Assembly: GCA_945949655.1 (NCBI GenBank)
Contig: CAMFFG010000025.1
Coordinates: forward strand, 1-9,724
DNA from: an uncultured Peptococcaceae bacterium
GTDB lineage: Bacteria; Bacillota; Peptococcia; Peptococcales; Peptococcaceae
Length of the DNA stretch: 9,724 nucleotides
Direction of reading: 5' to 3'
In this document: positions 1 to 6,715 of the stretch, piece by piece
How positions within the stretch are numbered: position 1 is the first letter of the stretch
Layout of the letters: each line of letters begins with the position of its first letter
Translations under genes and position numbers: made by a program
Notes under the pieces: generated by a model
Database searches by the model: none
The model's input: the letters and a program-made list of their open reading frames with translations, nothing else
What the model was told of the DNA's origin: nothing

Positions 1-1349
1 CCTTCTGCTTTGGCGGCTTTGACGGTTTAGAAGCGGAGGATGGTCTGTTTTATGAACCTATTTATGCGGTAGCGCCGCCTGGACTGGATGCAGGCCGCCC
101 TATGATAAAACAGATAGCGGAGCAGGGCGATCTGCTGTTGTGTTATCCATATCACAGCATGCGTCCGTTTATTGATCTGTTAGAGCAGGCAGCCACTGAC
201 CCGGATGTGATATCCATCAAGATCACACTGTATCGTCTGGCCTCCAATAGCCGCATCGTCAATGCGCTGGTGCGGGCTGCGGAAAATGGCAAGGAAGTGC
301 TGGTGCTGGTGGAACTGCGGGCCCGTTTTGATGAGCAGCACAATATCGACTGCTCCAAAAAGCTGGAGGAAGCAGGCTGCACAGTGATCTACGGTGTAGA
401 GCATTATAAAGTGCACTCCAAGCTGATGGTGATGACATACCGCAGTCACAATAAGATCCAGTATATCACCCAGATCGGCACCGGCAACTACAATGAAAAG
501 ACAGCCAATTTATATACCGATCTGTCGCTGATCACGGCCAATGAAGACATCGGCCGTGAAGCGGTAAATGTGTTTAAGAATCTGGGCCTGGGTCAGTTTG
601 TCAGTCATTCCCATCATCTGCTGGTAGCGCCCAAACGGATGAAAAAGCCGCTGATGGATCTGATCGATCAGGAGATCGCTTATGCCCAGGCGGGAGAAAA
701 GGCGAAGATCGTAGTAAAGACCAATTCACTGAGCAATAAAGAAATGGTCGACAAGCTGATCGAAGCATCGCAGGCCGGCGTGGAGATTCTGCTGCTGGTG
801 CGCGGGATCTGCTGCCTGCAGGCGGGGATACCTGGGGTCAGCGACAATATTACCATCAAGAGTATTGTGGGGCGTTATCTGGAACACTCGCGGATATTCT
901 CCTTTGGGGTAGGGAAACGGCAGAAGATGTATATCGGCTCCGCGGACTGGATGACACGGAATATGGATTATCGCGTGGAAGTAGCGGTAGAGATACTGGA
1001 TGAGGGAGTAAAGAAAACGCTGAATGAGATGCTGGAGCTGTATTTCAGCGATAACCGCAAGCTGCGGACTATGGATGCAGAAGGGAACTACCGTCAGCCG
1101 GTGCGGGAGGAAAACGAGGAGATCCTTGACAGCCAGATCGCATTGTTTGATTATTTTGCAGCCAAAACGCAGAAGACCAGAAAGAAGCAGCAGAAGAAGG
1201 ATACCGGGCGAAAGTCCAGCCAGACGAAAAAAGAGAAAGAAAAAACAAAGACGAAAGATAAAAGCAAAAACAAGAAGAAACAGAAAGAGGCGCATAAGAA
1301 AAAACAGTATGGCTTTCTCAAAAAGAAAGACAAGAAAAATAAAAAATGA
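1..1349 (+). CDS. ppk: Polyphosphate kinase 1, C-terminal part (5' end outside window)
   Basis: The frame is open from base 3, so the gene begins before the window; the ATG at 102 is internal. PPK1 polymerises the terminal phosphate of ATP into polyphosphate. Numbering from that ATG, the matches to the catalytic phospholipase-D-like domains are clear: PYHS near 16-19, LVELRARFDE near 69-78, KVHSKL with His105 (equivalent to E. coli His435, the phosphorylated histidine), GTGNYNEKTANLYTD after it, RYLEHSRIF with His262 (equivalent to E. coli His592), and SADWMTRNMDYRVEV. The conserved fold ends near IALFDYFAAK. E. coli PPK stops close to this point. Here 60 more residues follow (about 356-415), 28 of them lysine, and the reading frame stays open to TGA at 1347-1349. 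The identity is certain; the role of the tail is unknown. A terminator lies just downstream. Confidence 0.97.
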   Translation, partial: FCFGGFDGLEAEDGLFYEPIYAVAPPGLDAGRPMIKQIAEQGDLLLCYPYHSMRPFIDLLEQAATDPDVISIKITLYRLASNSRIVNALVRAAENGKEVLVLVELRARFDEQHNIDCSKKLEEAGCTVIYGVEHYKVHSKLMVMTYRSHNKIQYITQIGTGNYNEKTANLYTDLSLITANEDIGREAVNVFKNLGLGQFVSHSHHLLVAPKRMKKPLMDLIDQEIAYAQAGEKAKIVVKTNSLSNKEMVDKLIEASQAGVEILLLVRGICCLQAGIPGVSDNITIKSIVGRYLEHSRIFSFGVGKRQKMYIGSADWMTRNMDYRVEVAVEILDEGVKKTLNEMLELYFSDNRKLRTMDAEGNYRQPVREENEEILDSQIALFDYFAAKTQKTRKKQQKKDTGRKSSQTKKEKEKTKTKDKSKNKKKQKEAHKKKQYGFLKKKDKKNKK

Positions 1350-1403
1350 AAATAGTACGATCATCTGAAGATTTTGCAGTGTTGTTACGGAAAAAGAAAA
1401 CAC

Positions 1404-1439
1404 AAAAGGAGACTGGAAAGTATGCCCAGTCTCCTTTTT
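1404..1439. terminator. Bidirectional rho-independent terminator between convergent genes
   Basis: A perfect 13-bp inverted repeat, AAAAGGAGACTGG (1404-1416) and CCAGTCTCCTTTT (1426-1438), encloses a 9-nt loop. T runs follow on the + strand (1435-1439) and T-rich sequence follows on the - strand. It sits between the ends of ppk (+) and the phosphoribosyltransferase gene (-), so it can stop both transcripts. Confidence 0.9.
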
Positions 1440-1463
1440 GAATCATTGAATAATTTGATCTGT

Positions 1464-2069
1464 TTAGTCTTCTTTCTGGATGATTGGATCCACAATGTCT
1501 TCGGATACTTCATCGGGATGATACGTTTTTGCGATGGCAATACAAATAATTGTTTTGTATCCAGCCGCTTTCAGAATGTCATGACCGGCTTTCAGAGAAG
1601 CGCCATTGGTGGTCACATCGTCAAACAGGATTGCGATGGATTCGTCGGTGATTTCACAGCAACGGGATTTTTCGATGGTAGCCATGTGACCGGCAACTTT
1701 TTCTTCGCTTTCCAGTGTTTTTGTACGCACCAGACATTTAGCCGCATCAAAGAAGGATTCATTGGCCCGGCACAAGTCTTCTACCAACGGGTACAGACCG
1801 GATTTGAAATTATCGATGGTACAGGATGGGAATGCATACAGATGCACATCTTCCCCTTCCAGTTCCTTGGTCAGTTTCTGCCAGTAGGGATCGTTGTACA
1901 GATAGCCACGGATATAATCCAGCGAGTCGCTGATATTCTGACGGAAATTCAACAGACGGTTGCAGTTATTGTTATAGAACTCCTGTTTATACATATCTAC
2001 AGGATAATAATCGCACAAATAAAGCAACTCAAAATTGCCATCTGGATAGAAATAACGATGTAGTTTCAT
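1464..2069 (-). CDS. Stand-alone ComFC-like phosphoribosyltransferase (201 aa)
   Basis: The protein carries a type I phosphoribosyltransferase PRPP-binding loop, AILFDDVTTNGAS, at about residues 146-158. It is preceded by a hydrophobic strand and followed by an amphipathic helix and a second hydrophobic strand (KTIICIAIAKT). The stretch VRTKTLESEEKVAGH (about 114-128) corresponds to the RxxxT...Q region ahead of the PRPP loop in ComFC proteins. The N-terminal four-cysteine zinc finger of ComFC/GntX is absent; instead there is an aromatic-rich N terminus (YFYPDGNFELLYLCDYYP). The start at 2069 is fixed by a GGAGGG Shine-Dalgarno at 2077-2082 (complement), 7 nt upstream. The gene is alone on its strand. 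ComF proteins are linked to DNA uptake, but that role cannot be carried over to this domain-only homologue. The family call is good; substrate and role are unknown. Confidence 0.75.
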   Translation of the reverse strand: MKLHRYFYPDGNFELLYLCDYYPVDMYKQEFYNNNCNRLLNFRQNISDSLDYIRGYLYNDPYWQKLTKELEGEDVHLYAFPSCTIDNFKSGLYPLVEDLCRANESFFDAAKCLVRTKTLESEEKVAGHMATIEKSRCCEITDESIAILFDDVTTNGASLKAGHDILKAAGYKTIICIAIAKTYHPDEVSEDIVDPIIQKED

Positions 2070-2152
2070 AATAACGCCCTCCAGTAATAAGTAAATAAAT
2101 TAGATTCTTATATAAGTCGTGTTTATACATAAGAACTTTTTTAATTAATTGT

Positions 2153-2181
2153 ATTATATTAAAAAATTCATATAATTACAA
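2153..2181 (-). promoter_or_regulatory. Predicted sigma-A promoter for the phosphoribosyltransferase gene
   Basis: On the - strand there is a -35 box TTGTAA (2176-2181, 4 of 6 consensus), a 17-nt spacer, and a perfect -10 box TATAAT (2153-2158). This would give a leader of about 75 nt. The surrounding A+T richness makes chance matches possible. Confidence 0.45.
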
Positions 2182-2331
2182 TAAAAATTTTAGAATAGGA
2201 ATAAATTTTGGAATCAGCCTGAAATCTGCTGTATCAACGCTTTCTATTAATCTTAGTCTACCTGATTTTTGGAAAAAAGTAAAGGACTTTTCACAGGATT
2301 AGCGGGGAAAGTCGGTGAAATGATTTTATAT

Positions 2332-2360
2332 TTGTTATTTTGACTGTTTCCTGTTATGAT
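2332..2360 (+). promoter_or_regulatory. Predicted sigma-A promoter for the cca operon
   Basis: A -35 box TTGTTA (2332-2337, 4 of 6) is followed by a 17-nt spacer and a -10 box TATGAT (2355-2360, 5 of 6). Transcription would start near 2367. An in-frame ATG at 2356 lies inside the -10 box and therefore cannot be the translation start if this promoter is used. Confidence 0.45.
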
Positions 2361-2424
2361 AATGGTAAAGCTCGGGAAAAGCAGACCGATGACATGTATG
2401 AGAAAGATAAGAGGGCATAAAGTT

Positions 2425-3759
2425 ATGGAAATACAAATTCCCTGGCAGTGTCAGGAGATTCTGGACCGTTTTGCACTGCACGGGTTACAGGCTTATCTGG
2501 TGGGTGGATGCGTGCGGGACAGTCTGCTGGGCAAAAAACCAAAAGACTGGGATATTTGCACAGAGGCCAGACCAGAACAGGTGCGGGAAATTTTTCGAAA
2601 AGATAAAGTCATACTGACTGGTTTACAGCATGGTACTGTGACTGTGCTGCTGGGCGGTATGGCGGTGGAGATCACTACCTACCGGATTGATGGCGAATAT
2701 GAGGATAATCGTCATCCCAAAGAAGTGTTTTTTACCAGCAGCCTGCGGGAAGATCTGAGCCGTCGGGATTTTACCATCAATGCACTGGCCTATCATCCTG
2801 AGGAAGGGGTTATCGACTATTTTAATGGGATAGAAGATCTGGAGCAGGGCATTATCCGCTGTGTGGGTGATGCTTCCAGCCGCTACCAGGAGGATGGACT
2901 GCGTATCATGCGGGCGGTACGGTTTGCCTGTGTGCTTAATTTTCAGTTTGAGACAGGAACAGAACAGGCGATCCGGCAATACAGTTATCTGCTGCGCAAC
3001 ATTGCCAGAGAGCGGATCCAGGTAGAATTTGACAAGATCCTGACCAGCTCCTGGGCGACCTATGGATTACAGATGCTGGCCCGTTTGGACTGTTTCCCTT
3101 ATTTTATGCCGGAGATCTGTCATACCTGGCAGTTTGCCCAGTTGGGCGGGCAGCATCAGTTTGATGTATTTACGCACTCCGTCAAGGCTGTAGCGCGGGT
3201 GCCGCCAGTGGTAGGATTGCGCCTGACGATGCTGCTGCACGATATCGGCAAGCCTTTTGTGTGGCAGGAACAGGATGATCGTGATTGTTTTGCCGGGCAC
3301 AGTGGGGTTGGCGCCCAACTGGCGGGAGAAATCCTGGAACGGTTGCGCTATGATAAAAAGACCATCCATCAGGTGCAAATGCTGATTGGGCAGCATGAAC
3401 GGAGGCTGACAGTGGATGAAGTCTGTCTGCGCCGGGCGGTGGCAGATTTAGGTTATGAGGGTCTACGGAATCTGATTACGGTAAAACGGGCCGATGTGTG
3501 GGCTCACGGTGACGATATGGCTAAGCTGCCCCTGGAAGTCTTTGATGAGATGGAAGCATTGCTAGAACAGATTGTGCAACGGGGAGACTGCTGTTCGCTG
3601 AAGCAGCTAGCTGTATCCGGTAAAGATCTGATAGCACTGGGCTTGAAAGGGAAAGAGATTGGAGAAACGTTGAATGTCCTGTTACAGATGGTGCTGGAGG
3701 ATCCCTCCCGTAACACGCGGGCATATTTGCTGGGACAAGTGAAAGAGGAAAAATTATGA
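2425..3759 (+). CDS. cca: CCA tRNA nucleotidyltransferase (class II) with HD domain, 444 aa
   Basis: The enzyme adds or repairs the 3'-terminal CCA of tRNAs in the cytoplasm, using CTP and ATP without a template. The N-terminal nucleotidyltransferase head shows LVGGCVRD at residues 25-32, the metal-binding DWD at 41-43, RRDFTINALA at 113-122, EDGLRIMRAVRFA at 157-169 and an ERIQVEFDKIL segment near 196-206. An HD-type phosphohydrolase domain follows, with FTHS (His251), LLHDIGKP (His272-Asp273) and GHSG (His292). The start at 2425 is chosen because GAGGG (2411-2415) lies 9 nt upstream and the protein then begins just ahead of the conserved fold. An in-frame ATG at 2356 lacks a ribosome binding site and falls inside the predicted promoter. 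It is the first gene of a four-gene operon, and its stop overlaps the next start as ATGA. Confidence 0.95.
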   Translation: MEIQIPWQCQEILDRFALHGLQAYLVGGCVRDSLLGKKPKDWDICTEARPEQVREIFRKDKVILTGLQHGTVTVLLGGMAVEITTYRIDGEYEDNRHPKEVFFTSSLREDLSRRDFTINALAYHPEEGVIDYFNGIEDLEQGIIRCVGDASSRYQEDGLRIMRAVRFACVLNFQFETGTEQAIRQYSYLLRNIARERIQVEFDKILTSSWATYGLQMLARLDCFPYFMPEICHTWQFAQLGGQHQFDVFTHSVKAVARVPPVVGLRLTMLLHDIGKPFVWQEQDDRDCFAGHSGVGAQLAGEILERLRYDKKTIHQVQMLIGQHERRLTVDEVCLRRAVADLGYEGLRNLITVKRADVWAHGDDMAKLPLEVFDEMEALLEQIVQRGDCCSLKQLAVSGKDLIALGLKGKEIGETLNVLLQMVLEDPSRNTRAYLLGQVKEEKL

Positions 3760-4547
3760 TAGAGAACAGACAAGAGGAATGGATTCAATCGGAACAGAAT
3801 CAGTGGCTAAAACGGTGTAAAGCACTGCAGCAGAAAAAATATCGGCAGCAGTATGGGCAGTTTGTGGCGGAAGGCTTACGCTTTGTGCAGGAAGCTGTGG
3901 AAAATGGTGCAGCCCAGGTGATTTTGCTGGATGGAGCACATCGGCAATTGCGGGAGCAACTGCCAGACTGTGGTACAGTGCCAATTTATCTGGTAAAACC
4001 AGGTTTACTGGATCAGGTACTGCATACCGTTCATCCGCAGGGAATTGCCGCTATTGCTGGGCAGAGCCGCTGGGAATGGGACCGCGTAGCAGAGATGGAG
4101 CAGATTATCATCATTGATGGTGTGCAGGATCCGGGCAACTTGGGCACTATTATGCGTACGGCGCTGGCCAGCGGCACCCAGGCCATGATCTGTCTGAAAG
4201 GTACCGTGGATCTTTACAACGTTAAAACCCTGCGTTCCACTATGGGTGCAGTATTTCGTCTGCCAGTATACTGGATGGATGATGTGGAAACTATGCTGGC
4301 CGATCTGCATCGCTGGGGATTTCAGGTAGCTGTTGCGGATATCCGGGCGGATCAGTACTATTATCAGATGCAATTTCCGCCTAAAATAGCGCTGGTGGTC
4401 AGCAATGAGGCCAACGGCCCGCAACTGATTCAGACAGGTGATATCATGGTAAAAATCCCACTGTATCAGCAGGCAGAATCGCTGAATGTAGCGGTGGCGG
4501 CTGGCATTTTACTCTATGCCATTCGCACTGGTAAGGAGGAGATGTAG
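3756..4547 (+). CDS. TrmH/SpoU-family RNA 2'-O-ribose methyltransferase, 263 aa
   Basis: This is a SPOUT-fold methyltransferase that transfers methyl from S-adenosylmethionine to a ribose 2'-OH in rRNA or tRNA. The N-terminal L30e-like substrate-binding domain begins with the typical pattern ending in GQFVAEGLRFVQEA (about 35-48). The catalytic domain has all three SpoU motifs: DGVQDPGNLGTIMRTA (121-136, with Asn128 and Arg134), LVVSNEANG (213-221, slightly unusual because the usual glycine before NE is serine), and KIPLYQQAESLNVAVAAGI (233-251), which forms part of the trefoil knot. The ATG overlaps the cca stop by 4 nt, and AGAGGAA lies just upstream, so translational coupling is likely. 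The family is certain. The target nucleotide cannot be read from the sequence; RlmB-like and TsnR-like 23S rRNA enzymes share this layout. Confidence 0.92.
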   Translation: MIENRQEEWIQSEQNQWLKRCKALQQKKYRQQYGQFVAEGLRFVQEAVENGAAQVILLDGAHRQLREQLPDCGTVPIYLVKPGLLDQVLHTVHPQGIAAIAGQSRWEWDRVAEMEQIIIIDGVQDPGNLGTIMRTALASGTQAMICLKGTVDLYNVKTLRSTMGAVFRLPVYWMDDVETMLADLHRWGFQVAVADIRADQYYYQMQFPPKIALVVSNEANGPQLIQTGDIMVKIPLYQQAESLNVAVAAGILLYAIRTGKEEM

Positions 4548-4548
4548 G

Positions 4549-4788
4549 ATGTTCCGCCCAAAATGGCAGGAAGTATATTGGCATATTGGTCAGAATGAAG
4601 ATGATAAATGGACTTTCATGACCAAAGCCTGTGAGAATGACTGGATGGATCTGTATCATATCAGTATGGGAAACTGCTACAGGACGAAGGAAGAAGCCAT
4701 TGATGATGTATATGAGATGCTCTCTAAAATTACCCAGGAGGATGGGTATCTGGTGTGGCAGCGAGAAGGAGATCATTCTGCTTTTTGA
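4549..4788 (+). CDS. Conserved-looking small protein of unknown function, 79 aa
   Basis: I do not recognise this protein. The start at 4549 follows the methyltransferase stop by one base and has an excellent AAGGAGGA (4533-4540) 8 nt upstream, so it is very likely translated. The protein is soluble, with no membrane segment or signal. It is rich in aromatic and acidic residues (five tryptophans, starting MFRPKWQEVYWHIG), and a short helical stretch (KEEAIDDVYEMLSKI) sits near the C terminus. Its place inside a tRNA/RNA maturation operon suggests a related housekeeping role, but nothing in the sequence proves one. An in-frame ATG at 4516 lies inside the preceding gene and is a poorer start. 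Confidence 0.75.
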   Translation: MFRPKWQEVYWHIGQNEDDKWTFMTKACENDWMDLYHISMGNCYRTKEEAIDDVYEMLSKITQEDGYLVWQREGDHSAF

Positions 4789-4829
4789 TTTGGGATTTGA
4801 TTTTTCCTTTTCTGATATGAGGAGATTAT

Positions 4830-5321
4830 ATGATGCAGTATGATAAAAACAGAGTGATTGCTCTGCTACAGCAGAAACAGATCGATTATCGGATGGAGAC
4901 GCATGCGGCTGTGTATACATCCGAGGAAGGACATAATTTGTGTCTGCCGGGGGCAGAACGTGTTGCGAAGAATCTGTTTTTGCGGGATGATAAAAAACAG
5001 CGCTATTATTTGCTGTCGATTGAACAGAATAAAAGGGTGAATTTAAAAGAACTGCGGCAAAAGCTGGACAGTCGTCCGTTATCTTTCGGCTCAGAGACAG
5101 AGCTGTATTGTTTATTGGGACTGTCAAAAGGATCGGTGACGCCATTTGGTGTTTTAAATGATGCGGAACATAAGGTGCAGGTATTGCTGGATGCTTTTTT
5201 TGCTGATGGAGAGATCGGTGTGCACCCCAATGACAATACTGCCACAGTATGGTTGCAGACAAAAGAACTGTTTCTGCTGCTGCAACAGTATGGAGCCGCG
5301 ATCTCTTTTATGGACTTGTAA
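4830..5321 (+). CDS. YbaK/PrdX-type prolyl-tRNA editing deacylase (ProXp-ala-like), about 163 aa
   Basis: Free-standing homologues of the ProRS INS editing domain hydrolyse mischarged tRNAs, in this subgroup typically Ala-tRNA(Pro). The diagnostic elements are GAERVAKNLFLRDDKK with the conserved Lys47, KRVNLKELRQKL, LSFGSETEL, LGLSKGSVTPFGVLND (about 96-111), and GEIGVHPNDNTATV near the C terminus. These match PrdX/ProXp-ala better than E. coli YbaK. Two adjacent ATG codons (4830 and 4833) are possible starts. GAGGAG at 4819-4824 is 5 nt from the first and 8 nt from the second, so the second may be the real one. It is the last gene of the cca operon, separated from the 79-residue gene by 41 nt, and is followed by a strong terminator. 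Confidence 0.88.
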   Translation: MMQYDKNRVIALLQQKQIDYRMETHAAVYTSEEGHNLCLPGAERVAKNLFLRDDKKQRYYLLSIEQNKRVNLKELRQKLDSRPLSFGSETELYCLLGLSKGSVTPFGVLNDAEHKVQVLLDAFFADGEIGVHPNDNTATVWLQTKELFLLLQQYGAAISFMDL

Positions 5322-5363
5322 GCTATAAAGATGGAATGATGATGTGTTATTCTATTAAAATCT

Positions 5364-5410
5364 AAAAATCCGTAACAGAATGGTAACCTGCCACTCTGTT
5401 ACGGATTTTT
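5364..5410. terminator. Strong bidirectional terminator closing the cca operon and the convergent small gene
   Basis: A long inverted repeat starts as AAAAATCCGTAACAGA (5364-5379) paired with 5395-5410. After one A/C mismatch, three more pairs (5381-5383 with 5391-5393) close a 7-nt loop. T runs occur on both strands. It lies between the ends of the + deacylase gene and the - strand gene at 5468-5785. Confidence 0.9.
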
Positions 5411-5467
5411 GTGCATTATCATCTGGATTACTGGATCAGTTACACAGATTCGCCACAAACATGGTGC

Positions 5468-5785
5468 TTAACCGTGTTTTATGGTTTTGCTGATGCGGGC
5501 AGCCAGACCGTAACTTTCTTCCGTCGCGGCTTTGCGATATTTTGCTTCAGCCAGTTCAATTTCACGGTTCAGTGCTACCAGTTCCAGTACAAGCTGTTTT
5601 AATGCTTCTTCTTCCGGTAATGAAGTGTTTTGCAGCAGGTTGGCCGATTTGCTGTCGGCTTTCTGTAGTGCTTCAGCCACTTCCGCCTCGTTTAATGTAA
5701 CAGGTTGTGCAAATCTGGCATCGGGAGCCAGCAGTTCCTCGGTGGAAGTAGCCAATGGGATTGCCTGAATTTCTTGCAGATTCAT
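5468..5785 (-). CDS. Small helical protein of unknown function, 105 aa
   Basis: I do not recognise this protein. The start is well supported by AAGGAGGG about 8 nt upstream on the - strand. After a proline-containing N terminus, residues about 30-90 are rich in Ala, Glu, Leu and Lys and should form long helices. The segment KQLVLELVALNREIELAEAKYRKAA has a coiled-coil look. There is no tryptophan, cysteine, signal peptide or membrane segment. The gene stands alone, with a terminator shared at its end and a palindrome inside its predicted promoter, which suggests regulated expression. A role as a small structural, scaffold or regulatory protein is only a guess. Confidence 0.7.
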   Translation of the reverse strand: MNLQEIQAIPLATSTEELLAPDARFAQPVTLNEAEVAEALQKADSKSANLLQNTSLPEEEALKQLVLELVALNREIELAEAKYRKAATEESYGLAARISKTIKHG

Positions 5786-5829
5786 AAAAATACCCTCCTT
5801 AAAATAAATCTGAATATGAAGATAAGTTG

Positions 5830-5857
5830 ATTATATCATAATTATGATAGGTATGAA
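5830..5857 (-). promoter_or_regulatory. Predicted promoter of the 105-aa gene with palindromic operator in its spacer
   Basis: On the - strand, -35 TTCATA (5852-5857, 4 of 6), a 16-nt spacer and a perfect -10 TATAAT (5830-5835) would give a leader of about 37 nt. The perfect 16-bp palindrome TATCATAATTATGATA (5834-5849) fills the spacer and touches the -10 box, a classical position for a repressor site. The composition resembles Fur/PerR-family boxes without matching their consensus exactly. Confidence 0.45.
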
Positions 5858-5981
5858 ATCCTTTTTATAAAATAAATAAAAATAATTTTTCGCGATACGA
5901 TATAGATGCGCCAAAATAAAAGAAAAATAAACTGACAGTATATCTATATAGGTGAAATAAAAAAATAGAACCGGGTCACAC

Positions 5982-6010
5982 TTGTCCCACCGAAAAATAC
6001 CTGTTACAAT
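5982..6010 (+). promoter_or_regulatory. Predicted sigma-A promoter of the nitroreductase gene
   Basis: A -35 box TTGTCC (5982-5987, 4 of 6), an exact 17-nt spacer and a -10 box TACAAT (6005-6010, 5 of 6) lie 53 bp before the start codon. This would give a leader of about 46 nt. Confidence 0.55.
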
Positions 6011-6062
6011 AAGGCTATAAGAAAAAGCAAATTGTTTTGCCTGAAAGAGAGAGGATGTCGTT

Positions 6063-6608
6063 ATGGAACGTGTGTTAGAACAGAATATTATGGAAGAAAT
6101 TGCACAGAGATATTCTACAATATATTTTGCTGATGCTCCTGTAGATGAGCGTGATTTGCAGGGGATTCTGCTGGCGGCTACCCAGGCGCCGTCTGCTTAT
6201 AATGAGCAGCCGTGGCGTTTTTTTGTGGCCAAAACACCGCAGGATAAAGAAATGCTGCTGGAATATATGATGCCCAGTGAACGGGAATGGATGGCCACTG
6301 CACCAGTGCTGATTCTGGTGGCGGGTAATATGGGTGACACGCACAATGGACTGTTCAACTACTGGACTGCTTTTGACAGTGGCTGCGCCTGGGGCTATCT
6401 AAGCCTGGAGGCGCAGAGTAGGGGTTATGTAACCCACTGTATCGGTTCTTTTGACAGGGTGGACCTACGGAATGAATTTCAGCTTGCAGAAAATCTGGAA
6501 TTGTATGGTATTGTGGCGTTAGGGCGTCCGGCTGCCGAAGCTGTGACCAGAAAAGAAAAACAGATGCCGCGTAAATCAGTAAATGCGGTTCAGTTGCGGA
6601 GACGCTAA
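6063..6608 (+). CDS. Nitroreductase-family FMN oxidoreductase, 181 aa
   Basis: Members of this family use FMN and NAD(P)H to reduce nitro groups, quinones or similar acceptors, usually as cytoplasmic homodimers. The N terminus fits the family pattern, with RYSTIYFADAPVD (about 16-28) followed by a helix and APSAYNEQPWRFFV (42-55). That segment is the FMN-contact region with the usual APS-x-x-N-x-QPW core. Near the C terminus IVALGRPAA (150-158) is the usual strand before the second flavin contact. The length is typical. GAGAGGA (6049-6055) lies 7 nt before the ATG. The gene is probably transcribed from the promoter at 5982-6010. No clear terminator separates it from the metal sensor 107 bp downstream, so read-through is possible. 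The substrate is unknown. Confidence 0.88.
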   Translation: MERVLEQNIMEEIAQRYSTIYFADAPVDERDLQGILLAATQAPSAYNEQPWRFFVAKTPQDKEMLLEYMMPSEREWMATAPVLILVAGNMGDTHNGLFNYWTAFDSGCAWGYLSLEAQSRGYVTHCIGSFDRVDLRNEFQLAENLELYGIVALGRPAAEAVTRKEKQMPRKSVNAVQLRRR

Positions 6609-6622
6609 TAAGCATTTTTTAT

Positions 6623-6651
6623 TTTTCCAATTTCGAAGAAAATGTTAAGAT
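6623..6651 (+). promoter_or_regulatory. Possible extended -10 promoter for the CadC-like gene
   Basis: TGTTAAGAT at 6643-6651 fits an extended -10 (TGn plus TAAGAT, 4 of 6), with a weak -35 at 6623-6628. The start point would fall near 6658, directly ahead of the inverted repeat at 6660-6681. Alternative boxes in this A+T-rich spacer cannot be excluded. Confidence 0.3.
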
Positions 6652-6654
6652 TGG

Positions 6655-6682
6655 TTTGCATTTTTGTTCACAATCAAAAATA
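6655..6682. promoter_or_regulatory. Candidate operator before the CadC-like gene; copy 1 of a shared element
   Basis: It contains a perfect 7-bp inverted repeat, ATTTTTG (6660-6666) and CAAAAAT (6675-6681), separated by 8 nt including TTCACAAT (6667-6674). Its first 20 bases match the element at 7088-7116 in 16 positions, including the whole TTCACAAT octamer, and both continue into an A run ending in ATA. Autoregulation by the ArsR-family protein encoded just downstream is a reasonable inference. The site is not a close match to the known CadC operator. Confidence 0.35.
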
Positions 6683-6715
6683 CAGGAGAAAAACAGAGAA
6701 AGAAGGTCAGTTGGA

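Larger units (their letters stand above)
2070..2424. other. Divergent intergenic spacer, A+T-rich
   Basis: These 355 bp between the divergent phosphoribosyltransferase and cca genes contain no convincing coding frame. They hold the two ribosome binding sites and a predicted promoter for each side (2153-2181 on -, 2332-2360 on +). A 6-bp hairpin, AAAAGT/ACTTTT at 2275-2291, is too A+T-rich to call a terminator. I see nothing else assignable in the central part. Confidence 0.7.

Noticed and set aside
726..1403. Long - strand frame opposite the end of ppk, with apparent hydrophobic stretches
   Set aside because: It is antisense to the conserved PPK1 sequence and to the lysine codons, whose complements read as Phe and Leu; there is no supporting start signal.
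2275..2291. Hairpin AAAAGT/ACTTTT in the divergent spacer as a terminator
   Set aside because: Only six mostly A-T pairs, and no transcript ends there in either direction.
2356..2424. N-terminal extension of cca from an ATG at 2356
   Set aside because: It overlaps the predicted -10 box, has no ribosome binding site, and its residues do not fit the family, whereas the ATG at 2425 has GAGGG 9 nt upstream.
4444..5262. 272-codon - strand frame opposite the 79-aa gene and the deacylase
   Set aside because: The + strand genes have strong ribosome binding sites and family motifs; the antisense product has low-complexity composition and no start signal.
5457..5480. Imperfect hairpin at the end of the 105-aa gene as a separate terminator
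   Set aside because: It has a mismatch on the relevant strand, lacks a T run, and a much stronger terminator lies at 5364-5410.
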